Shown here: in pieces, positions 25,865 through 34,247 of the stretch
Position numbering within the stretch: the first letter of the stretch is position 1
Layout: each line of letters opens with the position of its first letter
NCBI RefSeq assembly: GCF_014650115.1
Contig: NZ_BMUI01000024.1
Span: forward strand, 1 to 64,000
Source: Streptomyces olivaceoviridis
GTDB taxonomy: Bacteria > Actinomycetota > Actinomycetes > Streptomycetales > Streptomycetaceae
Direction: 5' to 3'
Length of the DNA stretch: 64,000 nt
The notes under the pieces: model-generated
The model's database searches: none
Seen by the model: the letters and a program-made list of their open reading frames with translations, nothing else
Told to the model about the DNA's origin: nothing
Program-made: the position numbers and the translations under genes

Positions 25865-26377
25865 GCGCCAGATGCTAGGGCACGCGCGGCCCCTGTGAGC
25901 TGGGGCTTGTCACAGGCAGTCGCCAGCGGTCGCTTTCGGTCACGAGGTGGGCGTTTCCGTCTCCCGCGCGGGCCGCAGCGAGGTCTTCGTCCGTACGCGC
26001 CCCAGGGCCTCATCCGTATGCAGGAGAAATACCGCGACTTTTCCCTCTTCGTGTGCGAGGCCGGTCTCACATGAAACTCTTCCCGTGACCTGGGTGCGCG
26101 GGATAACGTGCGGTTGCTCCGGACTGCCGCAAGGCTGTGACCAGCGCGCTTCCACATCGCCTCGATTTACTTGGAAATCCAAGCAAAATCGCAGGTCAAA
26201 CGGGGTTTCACAGAAATGTGGGGCACTGGGTAACGTGATGGTTGCAGGGCGCTCGCCGGGGCACCTGTCACGCCTGTTCCCGGCCGAGTGGCACCCACCC
26301 CGTGCCCGGTGGTCGAAACAGGTGAGCCGCACTGGCCTACCGGCAACCCCGGGGGCCGGAACGACGGAGGAGCACAC
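25865..26377. other. long regulatory region upstream of bkdF
   Basis: A 513-bp gap with no convincing gene; unusually AT-rich for this genome around 26150-26240. It contains a strong palindrome at 26166-26187 and two similar elements, TAACGTG-N-GGTTGC at 26104-26117 and TAACGTG-N2-GGTTGC at 26231-26245. Open frames through it look like extensions of bkdF and are not supported. Confidence 0.6.
26166..26187. promoter_or_regulatory. 22-bp palindrome upstream of bkdF
   Basis: TTT-a-CTTGGA-AA-TCCAAG-c-AAA: perfect 6-bp inner arms around AA, with outer TTT/AAA arms and one mismatch pair. It lies about 190 bp before the bkdF start. The symmetry suggests a dimeric regulator; no family is assigned. 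Confidence 0.6.
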
Positions 26378-27607
26378 GTGACCGTGGAGAGCAGTGCCGC
26401 GCGCAAGCCGCGACGCACCGCCGCAGGCAAGGCCGGCACCACCGGCGGCAAGACCGGCACCGCCGGCGCCGCGACCGGAGCCACCGGCACCAAGCGCACC
26501 ACCCGCAGCACCGCCAGGAAGAGCACCGATCCGGAGCTCGTACAGCTCCTGACGCCGGAGGGCAAGCGGGTCAAGAACGCCGAGTACGACGCCTACGTCG
26601 CCGGCATCACCCCCGAAGAGCTGCGCGGCCTGTACCGCGACATGGTGCTCACCCGCCGCTTCGACGCCGAGGCCACCGCCCTCCAGCGCCAGGGCGAACT
26701 GGGCCTGTGGGCGTCCCTGCTGGGCCAGGAGGCCGCCCAGATCGGCTCCGGCCGGGCCACCCGCGAGGACGACTACGTCTTCCCGACCTACCGGGAGCAC
26801 GGCGTCGCCTGGTGCCGCGGCGTCGACCCGGCCAACCTGCTCGGCATGTTCCGCGGAGTGAACAACGGCGGCTGGGACCCGAACAGCAACAACTTCCACC
26901 TGTACACGATCGTCATCGGCTCCCAGACGCTGCACGCCACCGGCTACGCGATGGGCGTCGCCAAGGACGGCGCGGACTCGGCGGTCATCGCCTACTTCGG
27001 CGACGGCGCCTCCAGCCAGGGCGACGTCGCCGAATCGTTCACCTTCTCCGCGGTCTACAACGCCCCCGTGGTGTTCTTCTGCCAGAACAACCAGTGGGCG
27101 ATCTCCGAGCCGACCGAGCGCCAGACCCGCGTCCCGCTCTACCAGCGCGCGCAGGGCTACGGCTTCCCCGGCGTCCGCGTCGACGGCAACGACGTCCTGG
27201 CCTGTCTCGCGGTCACCAAGTGGGCGCTGGAGCGCGCCCGCAACGGCGAGGGCCCCACCCTGGTGGAGGCGTACACCTACCGCATGGGCGCCCACACCAC
27301 CTCCGACGACCCCACTCGCTACCGGGGCGACGAGGAGCGGCTGGCCTGGGAGGCGAAGGACCCGATCCTGCGGCTCCGCCGGTACCTGGAGGCCTCAAAC
27401 CACGCGGACGAGGGATTCTTCGCGGAACTTGAGACCGAGTCCGAGGCGTTGGGCAAACGAGTGCGCGAAGCGGTCCGCGCCATGCCCGACCCGGACCACT
27501 TCGCCATCTTCGAGAACGCGTACGCGGACGGGCACGCGCTCGTCGACGAGGAGCGCGCCCAGTTCGCCGCCTACCAGGCGTCGTTCGCCGATGAAGGGGG
27601 TCACTGA
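26378..27607 (+). CDS. bkdF: 2-oxo acid dehydrogenase E1 alpha subunit (second cluster, BkdF)
   Basis: ThDP-dependent E1alpha of the second branched-chain keto acid dehydrogenase, 409 residues. An Ala/Gly/Thr-rich basic N terminus of about 45 residues (many Lys and Arg) precedes the catalytic body. The ThDP motif runs from YFGDGASSQGDVAESF to FCQNNQWAIS. GTG at 26378 is preceded by GGAGGAG. Gene order and the 325-codon partner match, from memory, bkdFGH of S. avermitilis, which lies about 12 kb from bkdABC as here. The homologous cluster there is required for avermectin starter units. One base separates its stop from bkdG. Confidence 0.92.
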   Translation: MTVESSAARKPRRTAAGKAGTTGGKTGTAGAATGATGTKRTTRSTARKSTDPELVQLLTPEGKRVKNAEYDAYVAGITPEELRGLYRDMVLTRRFDAEATALQRQGELGLWASLLGQEAAQIGSGRATREDDYVFPTYREHGVAWCRGVDPANLLGMFRGVNNGGWDPNSNNFHLYTIVIGSQTLHATGYAMGVAKDGADSAVIAYFGDGASSQGDVAESFTFSAVYNAPVVFFCQNNQWAISEPTERQTRVPLYQRAQGYGFPGVRVDGNDVLACLAVTKWALERARNGEGPTLVEAYTYRMGAHTTSDDPTRYRGDEERLAWEAKDPILRLRRYLEASNHADEGFFAELETESEALGKRVREAVRAMPDPDHFAIFENAYADGHALVDEERAQFAAYQASFADEGGH

Positions 27608-27608
27608 G

Positions 27609-28586
27609 ATGGCCGAGAAGATGGCGATGGCCAAGGCCATCAACGAGTCGCTGCGCCGTGCCCTGGACACCGACCCCAAGGTGCTGATCATGGGTGAGGA
27701 CGTCGGCAAGCTCGGCGGCGTCTTCCGGGTGACGGACGGGTTGCAGAAGGACTTCGGCGAGAGCCGGGTCATCGACACCCCGCTCGCCGAGTCCGGCATC
27801 GTCGGCACCGCGATCGGCCTGGCCCTGCGCGGCTACCGCCCGGTGGTGGAGATCCAGTTCGACGGCTTCGTCTTCCCGGCCTACGACCAGATCGTCACCC
27901 AGCTGGCCAAGATGCACGCCCGCTCGCTGGGCAAGGTCAAGCTGCCGGTCGTCGTCCGCATCCCCTACGGCGGCGGCATCGGCGCGGTCGAGCACCACTC
28001 GGAGTCGCCGGAAGCGCTGTTCGCGCACGTGGCCGGCCTGAAGGTGGTCTCCCCGTCCAACGCGTCGGACGCGTACTGGATGATGCAGCAGGCCATCCAG
28101 AGCGACGACCCGGTGATCTACTTCGAGCCCAAGCGGCGCTACTGGGACAAGGCCGAGGTCGACTTCGAGGCGATCCCCGCCCCGCTGCACAAGGCGCGCG
28201 TGGTCCGCGAGGGCACCGACCTGACGCTGGCGGCCTACGGCCCCATGGTGAAGCTGTGCCAGGAGGCGGCGGACGCGGCGGCCGAGGAGGGCAAGTCCCT
28301 GGAGGTCCTGGACCTTCGCTCGGTCAGCCCCCTCGACTTCGACTCCGTCCAGGCCTCGGTGGAGAAGACCCGCCGCCTGGTCGTGGTGCACGAGGCACCG
28401 GTGTTCTTCGGCTCCGGCGCGGAGATCGCCGCCCGGATCACCGAGCGCTGCTTCTACCACCTGGAGGCACCGGTCCTGCGGGTCGGCGGCTACCACGCCC
28501 CGTATCCGCCGGCGCGCCTGGAAGAGGAGTACCTGCCGGACCTGGACCGTGTGCTCGACGCCGTCGACCGCTCGCTGGCGTACTGA
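27609..28586 (+). CDS. bkdG: 2-oxo acid dehydrogenase E1 beta subunit (second cluster, BkdG)
   Basis: E1beta of 325 residues. It shows GEDVGKLGGVFRVTDGLQ near residue 30, DTPLAESGIVGTAIGLALRG, the active-site loop RIPYGGGIGAVEHHSESPEA and a C-terminal LEVLDLRSVSPLD transketolase segment. It is clearly paralogous to BkdB. ATG at 27609 follows AAGGGGGT at good distance, and the upstream open frame only shadows bkdF. Ten bases separate it from bkdH. Confidence 0.94.
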   Translation: MAEKMAMAKAINESLRRALDTDPKVLIMGEDVGKLGGVFRVTDGLQKDFGESRVIDTPLAESGIVGTAIGLALRGYRPVVEIQFDGFVFPAYDQIVTQLAKMHARSLGKVKLPVVVRIPYGGGIGAVEHHSESPEALFAHVAGLKVVSPSNASDAYWMMQQAIQSDDPVIYFEPKRRYWDKAEVDFEAIPAPLHKARVVREGTDLTLAAYGPMVKLCQEAADAAAEEGKSLEVLDLRSVSPLDFDSVQASVEKTRRLVVVHEAPVFFGSGAEIAARITERCFYHLEAPVLRVGGYHAPYPPARLEEEYLPDLDRVLDAVDRSLAY

Positions 28587-28596
28587 GGAGAGGGTC

Positions 28597-29997
28597 GTGA
28601 CGACGATGACGGACGCGTCCGTACGCGAGTTCAAGATGCCCGACGTGGGCGAGGGACTCACCGAGGCCGAGATCCTCAAGTGGTACGTCCAGCCGGGCGA
28701 CACGGTGACGGACGGCCAGGTGGTCTGCGAGGTGGAGACGGCGAAGGCGGCCGTCGAACTGCCCATTCCCTACGACGGCGTGGTCCGCGAACTGCGCTTC
28801 CCCGAGGGCACCACGGTGGACGTGGGCACGCCCATCATCGCGGTGGCGGTGGCCGGGGCCGGCGGTGCCGCGCCGGAGGCCCCCGCCGAGCAGCCCGCGG
28901 CGGCACCCGCCCCGGCGAAGGACGAGCCGAAGCCGGAGGGCCGTCAGCCGGTCCTCGTCGGGTACGGCGTGGCGGCCTCCTCCACCAGGCGCCGCCCGCG
29001 CAAGGGCCCCGAGGTCACCGTCCCGGCGCCGGCGCAGGCGGTCCAGGCGGAGCTGAACGGCCACGGCGGCGCGGTCGCCGGGAAGTCCCGCCCGCTGGCC
29101 AAGCCCCCGGTGCGCAAGCTGGCCAAGGACCTGGGCGTCGACCTGGCCGCGATCACCCCGTCCGGCCCGGACGGCGTCATCACGCGTGAGGACGTCCACG
29201 CGGCGGCCACGCCCCGGACGGCCGAGCCGGCCGCCCCGGTCACGGCGGCGCCCGCCGCTCCCGCGGCCCCGGCGCCCGTGGCGTCGTACGACACCGCGCG
29301 GGAGACCCGCATCCCGGTCAAGGGGGTCCGCAAGGCCACCGCGCAGGCGATGGTCGGCTCGGCGTTCACCGCGCCGCACGTCACCGAGTTCGTGACGGTG
29401 GACGTGACCCGCACGATGAAGCTGGTCGAGGAGCTGAAGCAGGACAAGGAGATGCAGGGCCTGCGGGTGAACCCGCTGCTGCTGATCGCCAAGGCCCTGC
29501 TGGTCGCCATCAAGCGCAACCCGGACATCAACGCGTCCTGGGACGAGGCGAACCAGGAGATCGTGCGCAAGCACTACGTCAACCTGGGCATCGCGGCGGC
29601 CACCCCGCGCGGTCTGATCGTCCCGAACATCAAGGACGCGCAGGACAAGACGCTCCCCGAACTGGCTCAGGCGCTGGGCGAGCTGGTGTCCACGGCGCGC
29701 GAGGGCAAGACCTCCCCCGCGGCGATGCAGGGCGGCACGGTGACCATCACCAACGTCGGCGTCTTCGGCGTCGACACGGGCACCCCGATCCTCAACCCGG
29801 GCGAGTCGGCGATCCTCGCGGTCGGTGCGATCAAGCTCCAGCCGTGGGTCCACAAGGGCAAGGTGAAGCCGCGTCAGGTCATCACGCTGGCCCTGAGCTT
29901 CGACCACCGGCTGGTGGACGGCGAGCTGGGCTCGAAGGTGCTCGCGGATGTCGCGGCGATCCTGGAGCAGCCGAAGCGGCTGATCACCTGGGCCTGA
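28597..29997 (+). CDS. bkdH: 2-oxo acid dehydrogenase E2 acyltransferase (second cluster, BkdH)
   Basis: E2 core, 466 residues. The N-terminal lipoyl domain has VETAKAAVELP (lipoyl-Lys near residue 50), followed by an Ala/Pro linker, a subunit-binding domain (PPVRKLAKDLGVDLAAITPSG) and the acyltransferase domain ending in LSFDHRLVDGELG with the HxxxDG catalytic signature. GTG at 28597 is preceded by GAGGAGAGGG. Compared with BkdC the linker is shorter and the catalytic motif is the more usual HRLVDG. There is no E3 gene; the operon ends at a strong hairpin. Confidence 0.93.
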   Translation: MTTMTDASVREFKMPDVGEGLTEAEILKWYVQPGDTVTDGQVVCEVETAKAAVELPIPYDGVVRELRFPEGTTVDVGTPIIAVAVAGAGGAAPEAPAEQPAAAPAPAKDEPKPEGRQPVLVGYGVAASSTRRRPRKGPEVTVPAPAQAVQAELNGHGGAVAGKSRPLAKPPVRKLAKDLGVDLAAITPSGPDGVITREDVHAAATPRTAEPAAPVTAAPAAPAAPAPVASYDTARETRIPVKGVRKATAQAMVGSAFTAPHVTEFVTVDVTRTMKLVEELKQDKEMQGLRVNPLLLIAKALLVAIKRNPDINASWDEANQEIVRKHYVNLGIAAATPRGLIVPNIKDAQDKTLPELAQALGELVSTAREGKTSPAAMQGGTVTITNVGVFGVDTGTPILNPGESAILAVGAIKLQPWVHKGKVKPRQVITLALSFDHRLVDGELGSKVLADVAAILEQPKRLITWA

Positions 29998-30025
29998 CCG
30001 CCCGACGACTCGCCGGCGCACGGCG

Positions 30026-30058
30026 AAGGGCCCGCCGCACGGGGTGCGGCGGGCCCTT
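30026..30058. terminator. terminator after bkdH
   Basis: AAGGGCCCGCCGCAC (30026-30040), loop GGG, GTGCGGCGGGCCCTT (30044-30058): a perfect 15-bp stem. It lies between convergent bkdH and the transpeptidase gene and should act on both. Confidence 0.92.
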
Positions 30059-30070
30059 GTCGTCGGTGCG

Positions 30071-30973
30071 TCAGCCGAGCTTGGCGAAGCCGTAATTGAG
30101 GAGCTTCTTCGCGTCCGCCTCGCGCTGGGCGATGGAGGAGGAGGCGAGGACGGTGCCGATGACCGTCTTGCCGTTCCGGGTCGCGGCGAAGACCAGGCAG
30201 TACTTGGCCTCGGGGCCGGAACCGGTCTTCACGCCGATGGTGCCGCTGTAGCTGCTGAGGAGCCCGTTGGTGTTCTTCCACGGGTTCATCGTGCGGGTGC
30301 TGCCCGTCTTGGTGATCGTCTTCGCGGTGTACGACTTCGTCTTGACGATCGTGCGGAACGTGGAGCTCTTCATCGCGCTGCTGGCGATCTTCGTCAGGTC
30401 GCGCGGCGTCGAGTAGTTGGAGCCGTTGCCGATGCCGTCGAACGAGTCGAAGTGGGTGTTCTTCAGACCCAGGTTCCTGGCGGCGGTGTTCATCTTGCCG
30501 ATGAAGGACTTCACCCGCGCGGCCCGCGTGGAGCCGGAGCCGAACTTGTCGGCGAGCGCGTAGGCGGCGTCGCAGCCGGACGGCAGCATCAGGCCGTACA
30601 GCAGCTGGCGGACCGTCACCTTGTCGCCGACGATCAGGTGGGCCTGGGAGGCGTTGTTCTTGACGACGTAGTCGCTGTACGCCTTCTGGATCGTGACCTT
30701 GGCGTCGAGGTTCAGGTTCGACTGCGCGAGCACGACCTTGGCGGTCATGATCTTGGTGGTGGAGCCGGTGGAGCGCCTGGTGTCCGCCGCCTTCCCGTAC
30801 AGCGTCTTGGCGTTGGCGTTGTTCATCACGAACCCGCCCTTGGCCACGATCGTCGGCGCGGTGACGGCCTGTGCGGGCGCTGCGGTGAGGGCACCGGTCG
30901 CGAGCAGCGCGCCGGACGTGACGGCGACGGCAGTTGCTCTGCGGAGGCGGATGCCCTTGATGCCGGTAATCAA
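30071..30973 (-). CDS. K15-type D-alanyl-D-alanine transpeptidase/carboxypeptidase
   Basis: Low-molecular-mass penicillin-binding protein, 300 residues with a cleavable signal peptide (basic RLRR, hydrophobic TSGALLATGAL, APAQA cleavage region near residue 36), exported to act on peptidoglycan stem peptides. The active-site motifs are STTK (nucleophile Ser), SGC instead of the usual SxN (LPSGCDAAYAL) and KTG (GVKTGSGPEAKY). This SGC variant and the near-identical flanking sequence are those of the D,D-transpeptidase of Streptomyces sp. K15, as I recall it. The likely start is TTG at 30973 with GAGGT about 8 bases upstream, because no ATG or GTG precedes the signal peptide. Confidence 0.93.
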   Translation of the reverse strand: MITGIKGIRLRRATAVAVTSGALLATGALTAAPAQAVTAPTIVAKGGFVMNNANAKTLYGKAADTRRSTGSTTKIMTAKVVLAQSNLNLDAKVTIQKAYSDYVVKNNASQAHLIVGDKVTVRQLLYGLMLPSGCDAAYALADKFGSGSTRAARVKSFIGKMNTAARNLGLKNTHFDSFDGIGNGSNYSTPRDLTKIASSAMKSSTFRTIVKTKSYTAKTITKTGSTRTMNPWKNTNGLLSSYSGTIGVKTGSGPEAKYCLVFAATRNGKTVIGTVLASSSIAQREADAKKLLNYGFAKLG

Positions 30974-31162
30974 AGTGATGTACCTCGAATGTCTTGAATG
31001 CCCCTGGAATGCGGCCGAGTTGAGGTGGCAAGCGGGAGGGGGCCGCATAGGTGTGACACGTAAGTAGCACAGAAGGTTGTGCGGTTGCCGAGAGAGACGT
31101 GCGTCACGTCCGCATGGTGGACGGTCCCGCCCTTGCGTACGTGTTGTATCTATGCTGTGGGC

Positions 31163-31837
31163 ATGAACACGGCCGTCGAGCAGTCCGCCCCGCAGTCCCT
31201 CAAGCCGCCACCCGCCGCCGACCGCGTGTACACCCACGTCAAGCAGGGTGTGCTCGACCGCCGCTACGAGGGCGGCACCCTGCTCACCGAGGGGGAGCTG
31301 GCCGAGGCCGTCGGGGTCTCGCGCACGCCCGTCCGGGAGGCGCTGCTGCGGCTGGAGGTCGAGGGCCTCATCCGGCTCTACCCGAAGAAGGGCGCCCTGG
31401 TCCTGCCGGTCTCCGCGCAGGAGATCGCCGATGTGGTGGAGACCCGGCTGCTGGTCGAGGAGCACGCGGCCCGCAAGGCGGTACCCGCACCGGCGGGCCT
31501 GCTGGAGCGGCTGGCCGAGCTGCTGGAGCAGCAGAAGGCGCAGGCCGCCGCCGGCGACCTGGCCGCCGCCGCGGTCACCGACCGCTGCTTCCACGCCGAG
31601 ATCGTGCGCAGCGGGGGCAACGAGATCCTCTCCCGGCTCTACGACCAGCTGCGCGACCGGCAGCTGCGGATGGGCGTCGCCGTCATGCACTCCCACCCCG
31701 ACCGGATCGCCAAGACGCTCGCCGAGCACGAGGAGATCCTGGACGCGCTGCGCGCCGGTGACGCCGAGGCGGCCGTCGGGATCGTGCACCGGCATGTGGG
31801 CTGGTTCTCGCACCTCGCACGGGGTGAGGTCCGATGA
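31163..31837 (+). CDS. GntR-family transcriptional regulator (FadR/FCD subfamily)
   Basis: A 224-residue regulator with an N-terminal winged helix (about residues 22-90; LAEAVGVSRTPVREALLRLE is the recognition region) and a helical FCD ligand domain (about 95-215; HAEIVRSGGNEIL and HRHVGWFSHL carry candidate metal or ligand histidines). It overlaps the MFS transporter gene by 4 bases, so it probably controls that transporter and itself in response to a small carboxylate (inference). ATG at 31163; upstream, TATGCT at 31151-31156 could be a -10 box very close to the start, implying a short or absent leader. Confidence 0.92.
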   Translation: MNTAVEQSAPQSLKPPPAADRVYTHVKQGVLDRRYEGGTLLTEGELAEAVGVSRTPVREALLRLEVEGLIRLYPKKGALVLPVSAQEIADVVETRLLVEEHAARKAVPAPAGLLERLAELLEQQKAQAAAGDLAAAAVTDRCFHAEIVRSGGNEILSRLYDQLRDRQLRMGVAVMHSHPDRIAKTLAEHEEILDALRAGDAEAAVGIVHRHVGWFSHLARGEVR

Positions 31838-33144
31838 GCCTTCCCGGGCGCGGCGCCACCCTTCCGGGCGATCCGCCGGGCGGGCGCCGGGCCGTCGCCG
31901 TGTGGTCCATAGGCGTGGCCGTCTACTTCGTCGCCGTCATCTTCCGTACGTCGCTGGGGGTGGCCGGCCTCGACGCGGCCGACCGCTTCCACGTGGGCGC
32001 CTCCGCGCTCTCCACGTTCTCCATCCTCCAACTGCTGGTCTACGCGGGCATGCAGATACCCGTCGGCCTGCTCGTGGACCATCTCGGCACCAAGAAGGTG
32101 CTGAGCATCGGTGCGGTGCTCTTCACCGCCGGACAGCTGGGCTTCGCCTTCTCCCCCTCGTACGGCACCGCGCTCGCCTCCCGGGCGCTGCTGGGCTGCG
32201 GCGACGCGATGACCTTCATCAGCGTGCTGCGGCTCGGCACCCGCTGGTTCCCGGCCCGGCGCGGCCCGCTGGTCGCGCAGCTCGCGGGCCTGGTCGGGAT
32301 GGCGGGCAACCTGGTCTCCACCCTGGTCCTGTCCCGGCTGCTGCACGGCATCGGCTGGACCCCGGCGTTCGCGGGCAGCGCGCTGGCGGGCGCGGTCGTC
32401 CTCGTGCTCACCCTGCTGTTCCTGAAGGACCACCCGGAGGGGCAGGAGCCGGAGCCGTCCCCGCACCGGGGCGCGGCCTACGTCCGCCGGCAGATCGCCG
32501 CGTCCTGGCGGGAGCCCGGCACCCGGCTGGGCCTGTGGGTGCACTTCACCACCCAGTTCCCGGCGATGGTGTTCCTGCTGCTGTGGGGCCTGCCGTTCCT
32601 GGTCGAGGCGCAGGGCCTCAGCCGCGCCACGGCCGGCGAGCTGCTCACTCTCGTCGTGCTGTCCAACATGGTGATCGGGCTGGTCTTCGGCCAGATCGTC
32701 GCCCGGCACCACGCGGCGCGGCTGCCGCTGGCGCTGGGCACGGTGGCCGCCACCGCGCTGCTGTGGGCGGCGACCCTGGCCTACCCCGGGGAGCACGCGC
32801 CGATGTGGCTGCTGCTGGTGCTGTGCGCGGTGCTCGGGGCGTGCGGTCCGGCGTCGATGCTCGGCTTCGACTTCGCCCGGCCGGCCAACCCGCCCGAGCG
32901 ACAGGGCACGGCGTCCGGCATCACCAACATGGGTGGCTTCATCGCCTCCATGACGACGCTCTTCGCGATCGGCGTGCTGCTGGACGCGACCGGGGACGAC
33001 TACACCGTGGCGTTCAGCGCCGTGTTCGTGCTCCAGGCGCTCGGGATCGGTCAGATCCTGCGGCTGCGGGGGCGGGCGGCCCGGCGGGAGCGCGAGCGGC
33101 TGGTCGCCAGCCGCGTGGAGACGGTGCACGTGCCCGCGGCGTGA
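31834..33144 (+). CDS. major facilitator superfamily transporter
   Basis: A 436-residue permease with about twelve hydrophobic segments in two halves, separated by a charged loop near residues 200-225. The MFS loop 2-3 motif is present as GLLVDHLGTKKV near residue 80. The fold and the RTSLGVAGLDAADRF N-terminal region place it in the general MFS group (NarK/ACS-like), but the substrate cannot be read. It begins inside the stop of the GntR gene (ATGA), a two-gene operon that ends at a hairpin shared with the convergent gene. Confidence 0.92.
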   Translation: MSLPGRGATLPGDPPGGRRAVAVWSIGVAVYFVAVIFRTSLGVAGLDAADRFHVGASALSTFSILQLLVYAGMQIPVGLLVDHLGTKKVLSIGAVLFTAGQLGFAFSPSYGTALASRALLGCGDAMTFISVLRLGTRWFPARRGPLVAQLAGLVGMAGNLVSTLVLSRLLHGIGWTPAFAGSALAGAVVLVLTLLFLKDHPEGQEPEPSPHRGAAYVRRQIAASWREPGTRLGLWVHFTTQFPAMVFLLLWGLPFLVEAQGLSRATAGELLTLVVLSNMVIGLVFGQIVARHHAARLPLALGTVAATALLWAATLAYPGEHAPMWLLLVLCAVLGACGPASMLGFDFARPANPPERQGTASGITNMGGFIASMTTLFAIGVLLDATGDDYTVAFSAVFVLQALGIGQILRLRGRAARRERERLVASRVETVHVPAA

Positions 33145-33175
33145 GCCGCGGGGCATCCCGCCCGCCCGTGCTTCT

Positions 33176-33199
33176 CCGGTCGGCCGGGAGGCCGGCCGG
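33176..33199. terminator. hairpin between convergent MFS and mycothiol-dependent enzyme genes
   Basis: CCGGTCGGCC (33176-33185), loop GGGA, GGCCGGCCGG (33190-33199), with one G-T pair in a 10-bp stem. It lies between two stop codons of convergent genes. Confidence 0.7.
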
Positions 33200-33205
33200 G
33201 TGCCG

Positions 33206-34030
33206 TCACGGCGTCACCGCGAAGTGGCGCAGGATGGCCGCCGCCAGCTCCTGGTCGCCCTCCGTCTTCACCCGGTCCGCCACCGCCTCGGGGCTCACCC
33301 GGCCGCAGGCCAGACGGACGTAGGTCTCCCAGTCGAGGGTGAGGGTGGCCGCCGGGCCGAGGGCGGGGACGGTCTCCAGGGTGCCGCGGCCCTGGATGTC
33401 CACGCGGACCGTGCGCAGGAACTCGACCGGGCCGTGCACGTCGAACACGATCGCCGAGCTGCGCGGGGCGTTCGCGTCGTGCGCCACGACCTTGGGCAGC
33501 GCCTCCAGCAGGACGTCCCGGGTGACGTAGGCGCCCGGCGAGTCCAGGTTGCCGGGGCGGCCGAGGGCCGCGCGCAGGTCCTGCTCGTGCACCCACACGT
33601 CGAACGCGCGGGCGCGGTAGGCCTGTTCCAGGGTGATCTCCGTGCCCAGCGGCCCGCGCACCTTGGTGCCGGGGTCCCGGGCCTCGTTGCGCAGCTGGCG
33701 GTTGCGGCGGATGACCGTGTACTCCAGCTCGGCCGTCATCTCCGGCGCCGTGTGGTGGCGGCGGACGTCGACCTGCATCTCCATGTAGCGCTGGTGCTCG
33801 GTGGTGACGTGGAAGAGGTCGCGGGGCAGGGAGTGGATGGGGCGCGGGTCGCCGAGCATCTCGCAGTCCAGGCCGATGACATGGGACACGACGTCCCGCA
33901 CCGACCAGCCGGGGCAGGGTGTCCGCCGGTTCCACTCGCCTTCGACGAGCGACTGCACCATCTCGGATATCGCTTCGATGGAGTGGGTCCAGGCGTCGGC
34001 GTAGGGCTGGAGGGTGGGATGCAGACTCAC
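33206..34030 (-). CDS. maleylpyruvate isomerase family mycothiol-dependent enzyme (DinB-like)
   Basis: A 274-residue protein with the DinB/MDMPI four-helix N-terminal domain: TPCPGWSVRDVVSHVIGLD (near residue 40) contributes the first metal histidine, and ARAFDVWVHEQDLR (near residue 150) a second. A smaller C-terminal domain (about 195-274) is SCP2-like (LTLDWETYVRLACGR). Family members use mycothiol as cofactor for isomerisation or detoxification; the substrate here is unknown. GTG at 34030 is supported by GAGGGG about 9 bases upstream. It is divergent from the nitrilase-family gene. Confidence 0.9.
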   Translation of the reverse strand: MSLHPTLQPYADAWTHSIEAISEMVQSLVEGEWNRRTPCPGWSVRDVVSHVIGLDCEMLGDPRPIHSLPRDLFHVTTEHQRYMEMQVDVRRHHTAPEMTAELEYTVIRRNRQLRNEARDPGTKVRGPLGTEITLEQAYRARAFDVWVHEQDLRAALGRPGNLDSPGAYVTRDVLLEALPKVVAHDANAPRSSAIVFDVHGPVEFLRTVRVDIQGRGTLETVPALGPAATLTLDWETYVRLACGRVSPEAVADRVKTEGDQELAAAILRHFAVTP

Positions 34031-34115
34031 GGAACGGGACCCCTCGGCGGTCGGTACACGGGCAGGTTGTGGCGGCATGGCCAGCGGGCGGCTGCACTTC
34101 GGCGGGTGTCTTGGA

Positions 34116-34160
34116 GTCCCCCAGGTTCTCGACTGTGCTCGAACTGGGGGCACCCCCAAG
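34116..34160. repeat. compound inverted-repeat element in intergenic DNA
   Basis: CCCCCAG...TTC.CGA pairs with TCGAACTGGGGG, giving an imperfect hairpin (34118-34150), followed immediately by the perfect hairpin GGGGGCACCCCC (34146-34157). I recall very similar sequence between genes in other Streptomyces genomes, so this may be a dispersed intergenic repeat. Confidence 0.55.
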
Positions 34161-34247
34161 TTACGCTGCTGAAAGGCACCCCGGCAGTGCTTTCGTGTGA
34201 CGATCGTAGGCCCGTGTGGACGACTCGAATGCCAGGACGGTGGTAGT

